DNA of 64,000 bases from the NCBI GenBank assembly GCA_043228905.1, contig JBHGNT010000021.1:11532001-11596000 (forward strand), in the 5' to 3' direction. Under the pieces are notes generated by a model that saw nothing but the letters and a program-made list of their open reading frames with translations, searched no databases and was not told the DNA's origin. Of the stretch, positions 18,005 through 29,762 are shown piece after piece. The position numbers were made by a program, and so were the translations under genes. Position 1 is the stretch's first letter, and each line of letters starts with the position of its first letter. Source of the stretch: Azolla caroliniana (taxonomy: Eukaryota > Polypodiophyta).

Positions 18005-18577
18005 AGATAGAGGTTGAACCCTTGACTTTAGTTTTACGAAACAAGATACATCACCATTAGGATAACTCAGATCTTTGGTTAAAAGTTTCTTTTTTACTTA
18101 CATCATTTGCCTCCCTTACACAAGCCCAACTATAGGCTTTTATAGGTCTCTCCATGCAAAAACCATGGGCTAAAACCACGACCTGAAACCATGGGCTAGA
18201 ACCATGGTTTTGTGCCCACAGTTTCTATATGTTTGCTTCCTACAAAATACTGAATATAAAAAGAAAATATACAAATTTAAAAGTTGTCTCCTATCTTGGA
18301 GGTGCAAGGTTCAAGCCTTGCTTTCACCCCTATTATGTATCCACTTAAATGTTACTAGGCTTTAGTCTTATTTTTATATTTACGATTGAGTGCACATCAC
18401 ACATGAACATGCTTAACTTTACATCTAGCTTTTCTTTTACGATTCTCATTTCAGTCCTATTTACAACATGCTACCATATGTGTGTGGCCTTCACCCCTTT
18501 CACACGTGCACATTGTAGCTTCTCGATTTCGTTCATTGCACACAATTTTCACACCGTTGCCGAAAATCTTTACGACA
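17848..18577 (-). mobile_element. 3' LTR of a degenerate gypsy, about 730 bp
   Basis: Plus-strand ends TGACGATTCG...TTTACGACA. Its left part (CCACCGAGGTCCTGGACT) matches the reverse of the LTR at 44355-45044, and its start on the minus strand (TGTCGTAAAG) resembles that LTR's TGTCGTAGTG. It contains a GA run (17964-18001) and a tRNA-like B box, GGTTCAAGCC (18308-18317). A purine tract follows at 18578-18590 (minus strand GGTAGGGGTGGA). Confidence 0.7.
17964..18001. repeat. (GA)n microsatellite inside an LTR
   Basis: About 18 GA units within the gypsy LTR. Confidence 0.95.
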
Positions 18578-18590
18578 TCCACCCCTACCA

Positions 18591-21315
18591 AACTGCACGT
18601 CCTCCAGTACGTGCCAAGAAGAGAGAGTGTTAGATTTCGGATACAGTGATCAATCAAATTCCTCCATGTCCTCGTGTACATAACTCAAGTTTGTAGGTTC
18701 TGTCCTACTATCTTCATCGTCAAGGTGATTGAGGTCAGGATCCTCGTCTTGTCTTTTCTTGAAAATCTTTACTCTTTTTCCTGCAATGGGCATGCCCAAC
18801 ATTGATCCATCTAGCTCTGCAAGGTGGTATGTGGCATTGTCGTTAGCACTTATCACTATATACAGTCCGAACCATCTTCTTGCGAACTTCCTTGTTGTAC
18901 TGTGTTGATTGTCAAGGCTGTTGTCATAGACCAATACCCAATCTCCTTCTTCGATCTTCTTGGGATGTTGTCGATGCGTCTTGTTGAACCGAATTTTGTT
19001 CTTCACTCGGGCTGCCTCCATCATCTTTCGTGCTTTTTCTAGACCTTTAGGTCTCCTTTCAAGTTTTCTTATCCGTGCCGCTAATAATTCTTCTCAGCTC
19101 ATCTCATTCTCCTATGGTATCGCTACCCATGAGGCGATCGTCCTTTCGATGGGCATTACCGGCTTTTGTCCATACATAAGCTCCGTTGGCATATACCCTG
19201 TCACTGAACTATGTGTAGTTTCTGTCGGCCCACAAGGCATAGGGCAATAGTCATGGCCAATTCCCGACTCAACCATTGCATGCCCGTATGACGGTTTTGA
19301 CGATTGGTCCATGCCCTCGCGCGATCATCCCATTCGCTTTTGGATTGTAGGCAGTCGTGAGGGAGAGCTTCATGCCTAGTCTTTCAAAGAGCTCTGTTGC
19401 TTCATGTGCATCCAACTATCTTTCCAACACATCCATATCGGTAAACAACCTCTTTGAGTAAAAATTTGCAAACAACCGACGTCATCTTATTTGTCAAGGC
19501 TCGTCCTTCTACTTGATTTGTCAAGTCTTCTCTCACTAGAGCTAAGTCCTTCATTTGTCTCAGTCCCATTGGCATCGAGACCAGATCCACCATCCATTTG
19601 AAGTGTATGGTGAGCGGGTATGTCGGCCATAGCTCATCACGATGACGTATATTCCAATGTACTTGACAAGTTTCGCATGTGGACACGAAATGGAGTACAT
19701 CTTTGTACATGCTTGGTCACCAGTACTTCTCCTTCAACTTTTCGAATGTCGCCCATGTTCCACTATAACATGCCCAAGGACTCTCATGAAATTCGGTCAT
19801 CAACGTCACTTGCTCTTCTTTCTTTACCACCACTCGACGTTGCATTCCTGTCCTTCTTTTTGGGTGACGCCAAAGGAATCCTCCCCTCAAGAAGTATTGG
19901 TAAGCTTTCTTCTGGATTCGTAGAGCCTCCTCCTTCGTCAATGAAGCATCCGTCGTCATTGTTCTTAAGAATCTGCCGATCAGTAACCACTCTCCTTCGT
20001 ACTTGTCCTCGTTGAAGGCGTGTAAGGTTAGCATGCCCTTGTCCCCGATAGTCGAGCCATCTTGAAGAAGTCGAGGGTGATGTCTTCATCATCTGAAACC
20101 ATGTCACCTTCATTCTCAAATCTTTCCCTCAACAGCATGTCAGCCATGGTGTTCTTCTTCCTTGCAATGTGGCAGATCTCTGAGCATAAAGACTTAATAT
20201 AGGCGATCCACCTTAGCATAGCTAGATTTGGGGTCGCACATCCTGAGATCATCCCGAGGATTGGGAGACAATCTGTCTCAATTATCACTTTTGACCCGAT
20301 CAGGTAGTCTTTGTATGTCTTCACTGCCGACACAATACCCCAAAGTTCCCGTTTGACTTGGGTGTATCCTCGTTGTCGTTCGCTGAGAACTTTTGCTCCG
20401 AACCGTATGGCATACCGGACATTATCTTCTCCTTCTTGGTTGATGACCATCCCAATTCCGGTTGGGCTCATATCTACACTCACATAAATTGGCTTCCATT
20501 CGGTATAGTCGGCCTTTCTTAGTGTTGGAGCTTCAAGAAGTAGTTTCTTCAATCTTCGCATCGCGTTTGTGTGCTCGTCTCACCATTCGAACTTCATTCT
20601 TTTCTTTAGCAATCCATATAAAGGCTCGGCGACATGAGCGTAGTGTGGAATCTAGATATGATAAAACGCGCATGCTCCAAGGAACCTTCGAACCTCCGTT
20701 TGGTTTACACATTCTTCTTTCATATCTTGGATCGTGTTCAGCTTGGAACCTTCCGGCCATATGCTCTGCACAAGTGACCTACCACCAAGATCTCTGGTTG
20801 CCCGAATGGGGATTTTTCTCCCGAAAATGTCAAATTCGCATCTTCGAGCTTTTGGAGCACCTTCTCACAATATTTCATATGATTCATGACGAACTTCCTA
20901 CACCCTTCCTTATCTTCCGATTCATATTTCTCCTCATCCGAACATCCTTTTATCGGAATATCATCCAAGAATGGCATTTGTGATGTTTGGGATGTAATCC
21001 TTCAAGACCTTGTTCATGGCATTCACCATATCAACCACCAAGTTCGTTGGACCTTGAGGCAAGGTACACATCCGCATGAGCCCGATCGGAGTCCTCATGG
21101 TTGTAATGTCACAACTGTCGATCGCCAACTGGAATTGGTCGTATCTAGAGTAGAGATCGCCAATGGAGTAGATGGACCGCCCCGCCCCGCAAACGCTTCA
21201 GCAAATTCGTCCACGCTTGGACCGATTCCAGTATTCTGAATTGTCACCTTGTTGACGGGTTGAAGATCATGGATGAATCGAAATGATCCATTCTTCTTCA
21301 GCACAGTGAACCATG
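18591..21315 (-). pseudogene. Degenerate 5'-truncated Ty3/gypsy pol (same family as 44355-51405)
   Basis: Minus strand, right to left: RT start near 21310 (TWFTVLKKNGSFRF, LQPVNKVTIQNTGIGPSVDE), RT catalytic block at 20977-20738 (MPFLDDIPIKGC, an FLDD rather than YxDD), RNase H at 20561-20028 (YVSVDMSPTGIGMVINQ; IETDCLPILGMI), integrase finger and core at 20034-19402 (FHESPWACYSGTWATFEKLK; IHFKWMVDLVSMP), integrase C-terminus at 19312-18650 (EEGDWVLVYDNSLDN; PIAGKRVKIFKKR). Gag, protease and 5' LTR are absent. Many stops and shifts. The close family match to the complete element makes the assignment firm. Confidence 0.85.
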
Positions 21316-23150
21316 TGTCAGATGTCGACACATGGCTACAAGCCATGAGATCTGAGATGGACTCAATACATATGAACAAGACATGGGAGCTGGTTGAACT
21401 ACCAACTGGAAGGAAGTTGTTGCCTTGCAAATGGGTCTTTTGATACAAATATGTATCTAATTCAGAGAAGCCCAAATACAAAGCTCAGCTTGTTCCAAAG
21501 GGATTCAAACAAGAACATGGGGTCGACTATGACAAGATATTCTCGCCAGTAGTCAAGATGATCACCCTTCGCCTCCTACTTGGAGTTGTGGCAACTGATG
21601 ATCTAGACCTCGAGCAGTTGGACGGCAATACGACATTCCTATATGAAGACTTGGAAGAAAACATCTATATGTCTCAACCGATAGGCTTCACAATGACGGG
21701 GGAGGAAGGTCACCTCGTATGTTGACTAAAGAAAAGCCTTTATGGCTTAAAACAAGCTCCAAGGATGTGGTATTAGAAATTTGATACCCACATTCAGCAG
21801 CTCAACTATCGCCAGTCCGACTCTGACCCTCGTATTCAGCAATTGGTCGATGAGTCCTAGATATATCTAAATCCTATATGTCAACGACATGCTCATTGTA
21901 AGGAGAAATTGAGTAGAGATCGGAGAACTAAAGTGGAGCCTTCATGATAAATTTGCGATGAAGGAACTCGGACAAGCCCAACACATATTGGGCATCAGGA
22001 TCGAGTGAACTTAGATGACTAAGACTACCCGACTTTCCTAATCCAAGTGCATTCGTAAGGTATTGAAGCGCTTCAACATGGAGAACGCAAAGCTAGCATC
22101 GACTCAGCTACCAACGTCCATCAGACTATCAAATAGAGACTCTCCTTCGATAGATGAGGAGAGAAAGATCAATAGAAAGATACCCTACGTATTGGCCGTA
22201 GGGAGTATCATGATGGTGGCGATCCGGCCCGACCTTGCCTATGCCGTAGAGGTTGTCAATCGGTACATGTCAAATCCAGGATGGAAGCATTGGGAGGCCT
22301 TCAAGAACATCATTAGGTATTTATGAGGAACCAAACATGCAAACTGACTTTTGGATCAGCCAATCCAATTGAAGTCGAAGGCTATATCAACTCTGACTAT
22401 GCCGAAAATACGCATAATTAGAAGTCAACATTAGGCTATCTTTTCACCTATGGCAACGGTGCCATATCGTGGACGTCAAAACTTTAAGAGTGCGTGGCCA
22501 TGTCTATCACAGAGGCTGATTACATAGTAGCATCAGAGGCAGCGAGGAAAGCCATTTAGCTGCACCGACTATCAGGTGACTTCTCGGCGACAAGACGAAT
22601 TGACCATCTAGCGCCGACCATCTATTGCAACTCTCAGAGCGTAATACACCTCATTCGAAATCCAGTCTATCGCACGAAGATGAATCCCATTTATGTGCAG
22701 TTTCATTATATTCAGGAGCTCGTAATGTAGAAGAAACTCGAAGTCAAAAAATCGACACTCGAAGCCACTTCCAGATCAACGCTTCAAAACATTGAGGACA
22801 ATGATGGGACTATTACAAGTCACCAAGATGAAAGAAGCCAAATGAACAACAATAATAGAAGGGAAAACAAAGATAGACCCGGTCAGACAAACCAAGAAGG
22901 CAATTTATCCAAAGAATCGGAATACTAAGAGGATGAAGACACAATACTGAGCGAGGATACCGACTGGGGAGAAAATGATCGAAAGGCGTGCAAAGCCAAA
23001 GACAGATGGAAGATCCAGCGAGGAGCTCGAGAACCAGCACAAGTAGAAAGCAGTTCGACTAAAGAACAAAAGTCGGAATCAGATGTTTATCTTGGTCCGG
23101 ACTACCCACAAACAGAGGGTGTTCCCTTTCGGAGCACGTATCCAAAGGGG
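21316..23150 (+). pseudogene. Ty1/copia RT-RNase H remnant with a C-terminal extension
   Basis: Plus strand: RT start (MRSEMDSIHMNKTWELVE), [36 protein letters not shown], a decayed YVND-like block near 21880 and the conserved RT/RNase H bridge at 22063-22326 (RKIPYVLAVGSIMMVAIRPD). RNase H follows in broken frames to about 22740. After it a hydrophilic, Asn/Glu-rich tail (about 22790-23140) stays readable and runs to the purine tract CCAAAGGGG at 23142-23150. The upstream junction with the gypsy remnant is near 21316. Confidence 0.75.
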
Positions 23151-23510
23151 TGGCCGGAGATATGGATGATGGTTTGATACTTATTCACTTAACACTATCC
23201 AGTAACTTTCCGGAATGTCTCCTGAAATCACACAATTATCCGGGTCTTAATTACACGCGTAAGATTAGGACCAGACGGCAAGTACACAAGACAATAAGAT
23301 TAACAACAACAACACTTAGCACTTGTATTACTTCCATAAAATATACATCAATCCGGATCCTTTTATAGGCATCCGGTTAGAGTTACAAAGCGGTGCCTTT
23401 TGGCTATTGGCTACTAAACTGTTAGTACTCTTCCCTCCTCTATAGTCGTTCGGCTAATCTTCTCTCTCACTCGGCCACTGGGTCGTTCGTCTGCCTAGAC
23501 ATCCATTCCC
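23151..23510. mobile_element. LTR-like repeat C, copy 1
   Basis: Begins TGGCCGGAGATATGGATG after an AAAGGGG tract. Shared with copies at 24236 and 52131: GCGTAAGATTA-type words, a block with TTGTATTACTTCC, and GGATCCTTTTATAGGC (a TATA box on the minus strand). The right end is unclear because a solo LTR is inserted at 23516. Confidence 0.6.
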
Positions 23511-23515
23511 CATTG

Positions 23516-24125
23516 TGTTTGTTGAGAAATCGTTTCAGAATTTAAATCACAATGAACAGACAATGCTAAAATACGAATCATAGAAAAAAAACAAGATAAA
23601 CAACTATGCACAAAGATTTACGTGGAAACCCTAAAACGGGAGAAAACCACAGGAATAGATCTTCACTATGGATAGTCGATATACAAGACTGAGAGGGTTA
23701 TAACACTCTGTCGAGTGTATCAGCCACGCAGGGCTCTTCGCGTCTGTTGTTACTCACACAGCTATGGCGCGACACACACTTCTATCTCACACTCACAATT
23801 ATGTTCTCTTCTATTCTACTTCTTAAAGTTTTCCCTAGTTGCATATATACTTACACAAATTTCTGGCTATTTACATACCTAGCCCTCATGGGGCGCACAT
23901 TCAGACTATTTACAAGTATAGTCTCTTGTATTGGCTATATACACAATTCTAGTTTCGGCCTCGGCTGAGTCCCTCATCAACTCGGCTCCTCTCTCTCCCC
24001 ATCCAGAGTGACTTGTTTCCTAACATCATCATTATTATTACCATAATAATAATAACAGTCGAATCATTGTTTTCGACTCTTCGACAATCGGCTCTTCCTC
24101 CCACTGGAGGGACATATTCCCAACA
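23516..24125 (-). mobile_element. Solo LTR (family D), 610 bp, target duplication CATTG
   Basis: It begins TGTTTGTTGAG and ends ATTCCCAACA, with CATTG immediately on both sides (23511-23515 and 24126-24130). In reverse it matches the LTR at 37747-38433, including its TGTTGGGAATATG start. No internal sequence, so it arose by LTR-LTR recombination. Confidence 0.85.
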
Positions 24126-24130
24126 CATTG

Positions 24131-24235
24131 TTCACTACTCTATGTAGGAATCGTAGTCGCCAAAACTGTGTTAATCCCGGGCTGGACTTAGCCGCAAACA
24201 CAAGGTGTCTGTACCAGGACACCTCTCTAAAGGAG
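24131..24235. other. Short spacer between repeat C copies
   Basis: 105 bases ending in AAAGGAG, a purine tract just before repeat C copy 2. No gene. Confidence 0.5.
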
Positions 24236-24639
24236 TGGTTAGGATATGGATGTTATCCGGTGTTTATCTGATTCTAATCTGACTATTTCAGGATCTCTTC
24301 CGGATTACTTAATACTCAACCATTTACTTCTAACATGCGTAAGATTAATAGTTAAGCACACAATGGACAATAGAAATAAGAACCAAAACACACTAATCTC
24401 TTATTACTTCCATTAATCATTTACATTGATTCTGGATCCTTTTATAGGCCTCCAGTAGGGATTATAAAACGATGCCTTACTGGCTACCGGCTATCAATCG
24501 GTGCGGATCCGGATCGGTACAACTATCCGGATCCGTCCGTTCCTATAATATTAACTAATAATTATGCTACTAATTATATTACTATACTCTGAGTCGTCCC
24601 CGTCCACATTACTCGTCCGAAACATACTCTAGGCCAACA
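24236..24639. mobile_element. LTR-like repeat C, copy 2, about 404 bp
   Basis: Begins TGGTTAGGATATGG and ends TAGGCCAACA. On the minus strand this gives TGTTGGCC...CCTAACCA with a TATAAAAGG box, a typical LTR layout. No primer site is visible on either side. Contains GGATCCGGAT and TCCGGATCCG repeats near 24500. Confidence 0.6.
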
Positions 24640-26270
24640 CCTACACCCCGATGCAAAACGATGTAGTCGAACACATGAACCAGACAATCTAGGAATGAGT
24701 GACGAAAATGCTCCAACAAGTAGGACTAAAGTTCTGGGTAGAAGCATTGCATACGACTATCTATTTGATAAATTTGTTGCTGTCAAAAGCAATTAGGCTT
24801 CACATGCCACATGCACTATGGTTGGGAAAGCAGTCGACCTACAATCAGCTTTGATTCACACATACCATGGAAGAAACGGACCAAGTTGGCACCCCATTTG
24901 ACAACACGTATTTTTCTTGGATATGGGACGGATGGGGAATTCAGCTATTGGCAATGGAACCCAAAGAACCGGAAATTGATCTGGAGCAACGATGTGGTCT
25001 TCAATGAAAACTCCATCATCTTGGGCCAATCTTAGCCTCCCAATCCCAGCCTCGAATCGGCAAGAGAGTAAGTTTGGATCTCTCCCAATCCGATTCCGAG
25101 ACTGAAATGCAATATGCCAAACCCGATTTGGCCAGCAATCCCCCAGCCGAACCCAAATCTGTAAATGGTTCAATGGCCAAATTCTAATAAGCTATAAAAA
25201 TGAGTAGGGTTGAATCGGCCACGATGCCAAATGATTGATTTGAATAAGCCAAGGCACCAACTCACTAGTCGAACACTCCCAAGGGGTTAACTGACACATA
25301 AACAAGATCATTGCCACTGTGGATCCCCAAATAAATCTCCATCGAACTAGAGTTCACAGAATGTCGACCGGCCAAGTGCTCAGGTCGAAGAATCCAAACC
25401 TAACAATTCAGCACCGAGGAGATCCAGATGAGTCTGAAAGTCGTCAGACTTCTATCAACTGGGCATGGACTACATCAACTATACAGACACAAGATAATCG
25501 AGCTCATATGAAGAAGCCACCATTGCGCCGGCTGCCAAAACATGGCAACAAGCCGTACGATCCGAAATGTACTCAATCCGACAGAACAACACACAAGAGC
25601 TGGTCAAATTGCCGATTGGAAGAAAGATGCTATTCTGGAGATGGGTTTACATATCTGATTTGAACAAACCCATATAAAAAGCTTAGGTCGTCGCCAAGGG
25701 TTTCAAACAAGAATATGGCGTTGACTACGACCCTAGTCAAGGTGATGACCCTTCGGCTCCTATTGAAGTCGTGGCAACAAAAGAACTTGAGCTTGAGCAA
25801 TTGGACGTCAAGATGACATTCCTTCATGGATCTGGAAGAGGACATCTAAATGTCCCAACCGGTAGGCTTCACGGCGACAGGGGAGGAATGTCATCTCGTT
25901 TGCCAACTGAAGAAAAGCCTTTATGGCTTGAAGCAAGCACCGAGGATGTGGTACCAAAAGCTCTATTCCTACATCGGGCAACTTGGGTAAAGCCGGTTCG
26001 ACTTCGACCCATGTATGCACATTTGCAATTGGCCGACGAGTCATGGATCTACAAGATCCTATATGTTGACGACATGCTTATCGCTAGAAGCGATAAAGCC
26101 AAAACCAGGAAGCTGAAAGGGCAACTTCACAAGAAATTTCAATGAAGGAACTCGGAGAGGCCCGACCTATTCTGGGCATGAGGTTAGTCCGACACAAGAC
26201 GAAGAAGATCCTACGGGTTTCCCAATCTGACTACATCCGAAAAGTGTGTTGAGTGGACAATCTCAACATG
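24640..26270 (+). pseudogene. Ty1/copia integrase C-terminus to RT remnant
   Basis: Plus strand: the integrase end (24811-25035; HLTTRIFLGYGTDGEFSYWQ, IWSNDVVFNENS), a long hydrophilic linker, then RT at 25680-26270 (VVAKGFKQEYGVDYD; ELEQLDVKMTFLHG; ILYVDDMLIARSDKAK). YVDD is present, but the frame between 25730 and 26040 is scrambled by small deletions. RNase H is missing; an LTR follows. Confidence 0.8.
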
Positions 26271-26310
26271 TGCCGATTAGCTGAATAAGCCAGATCAGAC
26301 ATGGGTCGAT

Positions 26311-26778
26311 CAGCTAGGCCCGAATCAGCTAGTCAAATCGGATGGAGTCCGACAGGCCGTTATAGAGCCTATATGCCTAGTTTAGTAAATAGGCCTATTA
26401 TAGGCTAATTAGTGAAAGGCTCAATTAATGAGCATTTAAATACCTATCAGTACTTCTCAACCCTCTGTTAGGGCTTGTATAAAAATTGCTCTCTAAGAAC
26501 ATTTTGTATACAGAGAGTTTCGTAATAGAATTTTGTGTTGTTGTCAGCTAGGCCCGAATCGGCTAGTCAAATCGGATGGAGTCCGACAGGCAGTTATAGA
26601 GCCTATATGCCTAGTTTAGTAAATAGGCCTATTATAGGCTAATTAGTGAAAGGCTCAATTAATGAGCATTTAAATACCTGTCAGTACTTCTCAACCCTCT
26701 GTTAGGGCTTGTATAAAAATTGCTCTCTAAGAACATTTTGTATACAGAGAGTTTCGTAATAGAATTTTGTGTTGTTGT
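26311..26778 (+). repeat. 234-bp tandem duplication
   Basis: 26311-26544 repeats as 26545-26778, offset 234, nearly identical (for example AATCAGC/AATCGGC, GGCCGTT/GGCAGTT, CCTATCAG/CCTGTCAG). Confidence 0.92.
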
Positions 26779-26784
26779 CTACTT

Positions 26785-26786
<2 letters not shown>

Positions 26787-26830
<44 letters not shown>
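26787..26830. repeat. (CT)22 microsatellite inside an LTR
   Basis: 22 CT units after the TATA box of LTR family B. Confidence 0.97.
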
Positions 26831-26833
<3 letters not shown>

Positions 26834-26871
26834 AGTCTGCGTTTACCTAATTGTCCGTTTCTTTGTTTATG

Positions 26872-26883
26872 TGGTATTAGAGC
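26872..26883 (+). promoter_or_regulatory. Primer-binding site
   Basis: TGGTATTAGAGC, one base from the initiator tRNA-Met type site. Confidence 0.85.
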
Positions 26884-26969
26884 GTGAGAGTTAGAACAAT
26901 CCTCTGCAAACCGACATGCGAACAAGCACAAAGACAAGCATTCGTCTTCCGGAGAAGAAAAGATAGGAA

Positions 26970-27460
26970 CATGGATAGAGGCATGGGAAGCTCACTTTCG
27001 ACAAAAAAGCTCAATAGGAGCAACTATGCATCTTAGTCATACAAGATGCACCAATACCTGCTTGTGAATGGGTACTATTATGTCGAAAGAGTGAATGATG
27101 CAGCACTAGATGTGACACACACGAACTTTCCGACCTGAGAGCTGGCAACAAGCAGAGCTATGTACTACTTCCCATTCAGTGTCAAAGATCAACTACTCAA
27201 CTACATTAGGGATGCCAAGACGCCAAAAGATGTGTGGGCGAATCTCAAACGAATGTTTCCCGCAAGCACAACGGCTAGGAAGCTGTAGCTCATGGAGGAG
27301 CTCAGTAATGTCCAATAGAGGGACATGCCGGTGGCCAACTATACGATCACCCACGCCTCCATCACCGTGACCGTCGAGGAGGACAAAATGGTACAAGTCT
27401 ACCTCGGAGGGCTGGCGTCTAGATTTGGATCATTCTGAATGGAGAACTGCTTGAGAGAAA
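26970..27460 (+). pseudogene. Ty1/copia gag (host element B), 5' part
   Basis: Gag begins MDRGMGSSLSTKKLNRSNY and continues with YIRDAKTPKDVWANLKRMF and VANYTITHASI to KMVQVYLGGLASRFGSF. Several stops. The frame is broken at 27460 by copia E, which duplicated AGAAA; it resumes at 31411 with NTSSVFGLQSKILI. Confidence 0.85.
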
Positions 27461-27862
27461 TGTTGAGAGACAAGCTCAACATTTGTGCGTAATACGATAC
27501 GTAAACCAGTGCGTAGACTGGGTGCGTAAATCGGTATGCATAACATGGCCATATCGGTGCGTAAACCATGAGGCCGTTGGGAAGATATTCCTCGTAAGGA
27601 ATAATTTTGGGAGTTAGTGTAGTAGGCTCATTTATGAGCGGTCAAGTACTGTCAATACTTGTGTCAACCCTATTGTCAGGGCTTGTATAAAAGGTGCTCA
27701 TTGAGCACGGTGTATGTATAGATTGAGTATTATTTTGAATTGAGTTTCTGTGTGTTCTCTCTCTATCTCTCCCGCGTACTGTGTGTATATCCTAAGCTCC
27801 CCATTAAACCTGCGTATCTTCTGTGTTCGGTTTTCAATTGCTTCTGCACATATTCTTTTAGA
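27461..27862 (+). mobile_element. Copia E 5' LTR
   Basis: TGTTGAGAGACAAGC start; ends TTTTAGA (the other copy keeps TTTTACA). TATAAAAGG at 27686-27694 runs straight into the perfect inverted repeat GTGCTCATTGAGCAC (27694-27708). The U3 start repeats GTGCGTAAA-like words four times between 27483 and 27570. Confidence 0.9.
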
Positions 27863-27874
27863 TGGTATCAGAGC
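27863..27874 (+). promoter_or_regulatory. Primer-binding site, initiator tRNA-Met
   Basis: Exact TGGTATCAGAGC directly after the LTR. Confidence 0.92.
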
Positions 27875-27945
27875 ACAAGGGTTGAGAACCTCTGCAGCCG
27901 ACATAGCTTGAAAAGAAAACTAACCAAGAAGAACAGGAAAAACAA

Positions 27946-28850
27946 AATGGACAGAGGCATGCCTAGCTCGCTTCCTACCGAGAAGCTCGACAGAAACAAC
28001 TACGCATCTTGGTCCTACAAGATGCACCAAATGACACAACACCCGAATCGACACACAGAGATTTCCCGGCGTGGGAACAGTTGGCGAGCAGAGTACTAAA
28101 CTGCTTCATGTCTTCGGTGGGCGAACAGCTCCTGAGCTATATTCGGGATGCGAAAACGCCAAAGGATGCTTCGGGAAATCTAAAGAAGATTTTCGCCGCG
28201 AGCACCACAACCAGGAAGCTTCAACTCTGATAGGAGCTGAGCAATGTACGACAACACGACTTGTCGGTGGCTGATTACACCTCGAAGATCAAAGAGATAT
28301 GCGACTCCTTAGCCTCTATTGATCTGAACGTCGAGGAAGGCGAGATGGTGCAAATCTGTCTCGGGGGACTGGCATCGAAATTCGGTGCGTTCCGAACTGT
28401 TGTGTGTACACGGGAGAATACGTCGTCGTTTTTTCGACTTACAATCGATGCTCCTTATAGAGGAGAACCACACGGGTGCATCGACAAGCACGCATGCCGA
28501 CAACAAGATGTTGTACACAGAGGGAGATAGGCCCCGTGGTCGTGGCAGATGAGGTGAGTCGGTGCGCAATGGAGGCGGCCGACGGGATCAAGGAAGAAGG
28601 CACCGAAGTGATGCCGACAACAATTCCGGACCCTCCGGAAACAGGGGGAGTCGAGGCGATGAGAATCGGCAAGGGAAATCTGCCACAAAATGCTGGCATT
28701 GTGGCAAGAAAGGCCACAGAGAGAGCGAGTGCTAGAAAAAGCGCGCTGATTCAGAGAGGACCGGGTCCGGATCAGGTCCCAGACAAACCGACAAAGGAAA
28801 CCGGCAGCGATCGCACTACGCCGAAGGATCCGAAAAAGGGTTAGTCTTCA
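27946..28850 (+). pseudogene. Copia E gag
   Basis: Begins MDRGMPSSLPTEKLDRNNYA at 27946. A small deletion after KMHQ shifts the frame. It goes on with PKDASGNLKKIFAASTTTRK, VADYTSKIKEICDSLASID, MVQICLGGLASKFGAF, a Gly/Arg/Ser-rich stretch, and a zinc knuckle near 28700 (CWHCGKKGHRESEC). Same family as the host gag it sits in. Confidence 0.85.
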
Positions 28851-28872
28851 TGACTAGATAGAAGCAAACTCA

Positions 28873-29439
28873 ATGAAGAAGATCACCCCGAAGTCGGACG
28901 AGGTGTGGTACGTCGACTCTGGCACGCCAAACCACATGACGTGCCACAAGGAGTGGTTCTCGTACTTGGAAAAACCGATGCAACCGGGAGTAGTCGCAAC
29001 CGGAGACGACACTACGCATCCGATTGCGAATGTTGGTGAAGTTCCCTTGAGCCATGTCGAGCAGAAAGGGAAACTTATGAACGTGTTACACGTCCCGACA
29101 ATCACGAAGAATTTGGTGTCGGTCGAGTCCGCGTCCTGGTACTTGCCTCTGACTCTATACCTCACCTCTAATCTGAGTTCTGATGATGAGGTCAGCGAAG
29201 CCGAGATGCCTCCGGATGAGCTTGAAATCGGGACCCGCAAAGAGAGTCCGATTTCGTTTCGGTTAAGCGGACCGAATGGACGAGTGAGTCGGTTCGACCA
29301 GTTTGATGAAGAGTCGGCGAGTAGTGGAGACTCGGTTGTGCATTCCCCGCGCAGGAAGCTGAGGAGACAGCTTACGTGCAAGGAAAAAGGGAAGATCAAG
29401 TTGCCAGATTATGGCACGGATAGGAACGAATCAGATTGA
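28873..29439 (+). pseudogene. Copia E protease fused to linker (integrase deleted)
   Basis: 188 codons open. Residues 11-19 contain the protease active site VDSGTPNHM (D-S-G). Pre-integrase follows (VPLSHVEQKGKLMNVLHVPT, KNLVSVE), then the text jumps at about residue 78 to the acidic integrase-RT linker (SSDDEVSEAEMPPDELEIG). The whole integrase, about 400 aa in intact copia elements, is missing without breaking the frame. Confidence 0.8.
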
Positions 29440-29716
29440 CACAAGTCCGACTCCGAGGGAAGTGATGACGGGTCTTCGAGAGCGAAATCCGCGTCGGCCA
29501 AGAAAGCCTCAACCTCCCGAGTAGTGGAGACTCGGTTGTGCATTCCCCGCGCAGGAAGCTGAGGAGACAGCTTACGTGCAAGGAAAAAGGGAAGATCAAG
29601 TTGCCAGATTATGGCACGGATAGGAACGAATCAGATTGACACAAGTCCGACTCCGAGGGAAGTGATGACGGGTCTTCGAGAGCGAAATCCGCGTCGGCCA
29701 AGAAAGCCTCAACCTC
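29318..29716 (+). repeat. 200-bp tandem duplication in copia E
   Basis: GTAGTGGAGACTCGG at 29321 recurs at 29521. About 199 bases per copy, identical by eye, hence younger than the LTR divergence of the element. Confidence 0.93.
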
Positions 29717-29762
29717 GGCTAATGAGCAATTATGCCGATCTACCTGCCAGAAGAACCCTGTT

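Larger units (their letters stand above)
26311..26871 (+). mobile_element. Copia 5' LTR (family B) with 234-bp internal duplication
   Basis: The LTR core (CAGCTAGGCCCGAATC..., GCTTGTATAAAAATTGCTC) occurs at 26311 and again at 26545. Only the second copy continues into the CT run (26787-26830) and LTR tail ending just before the primer site at 26872. The left boundary is uncertain. Confidence 0.7.
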
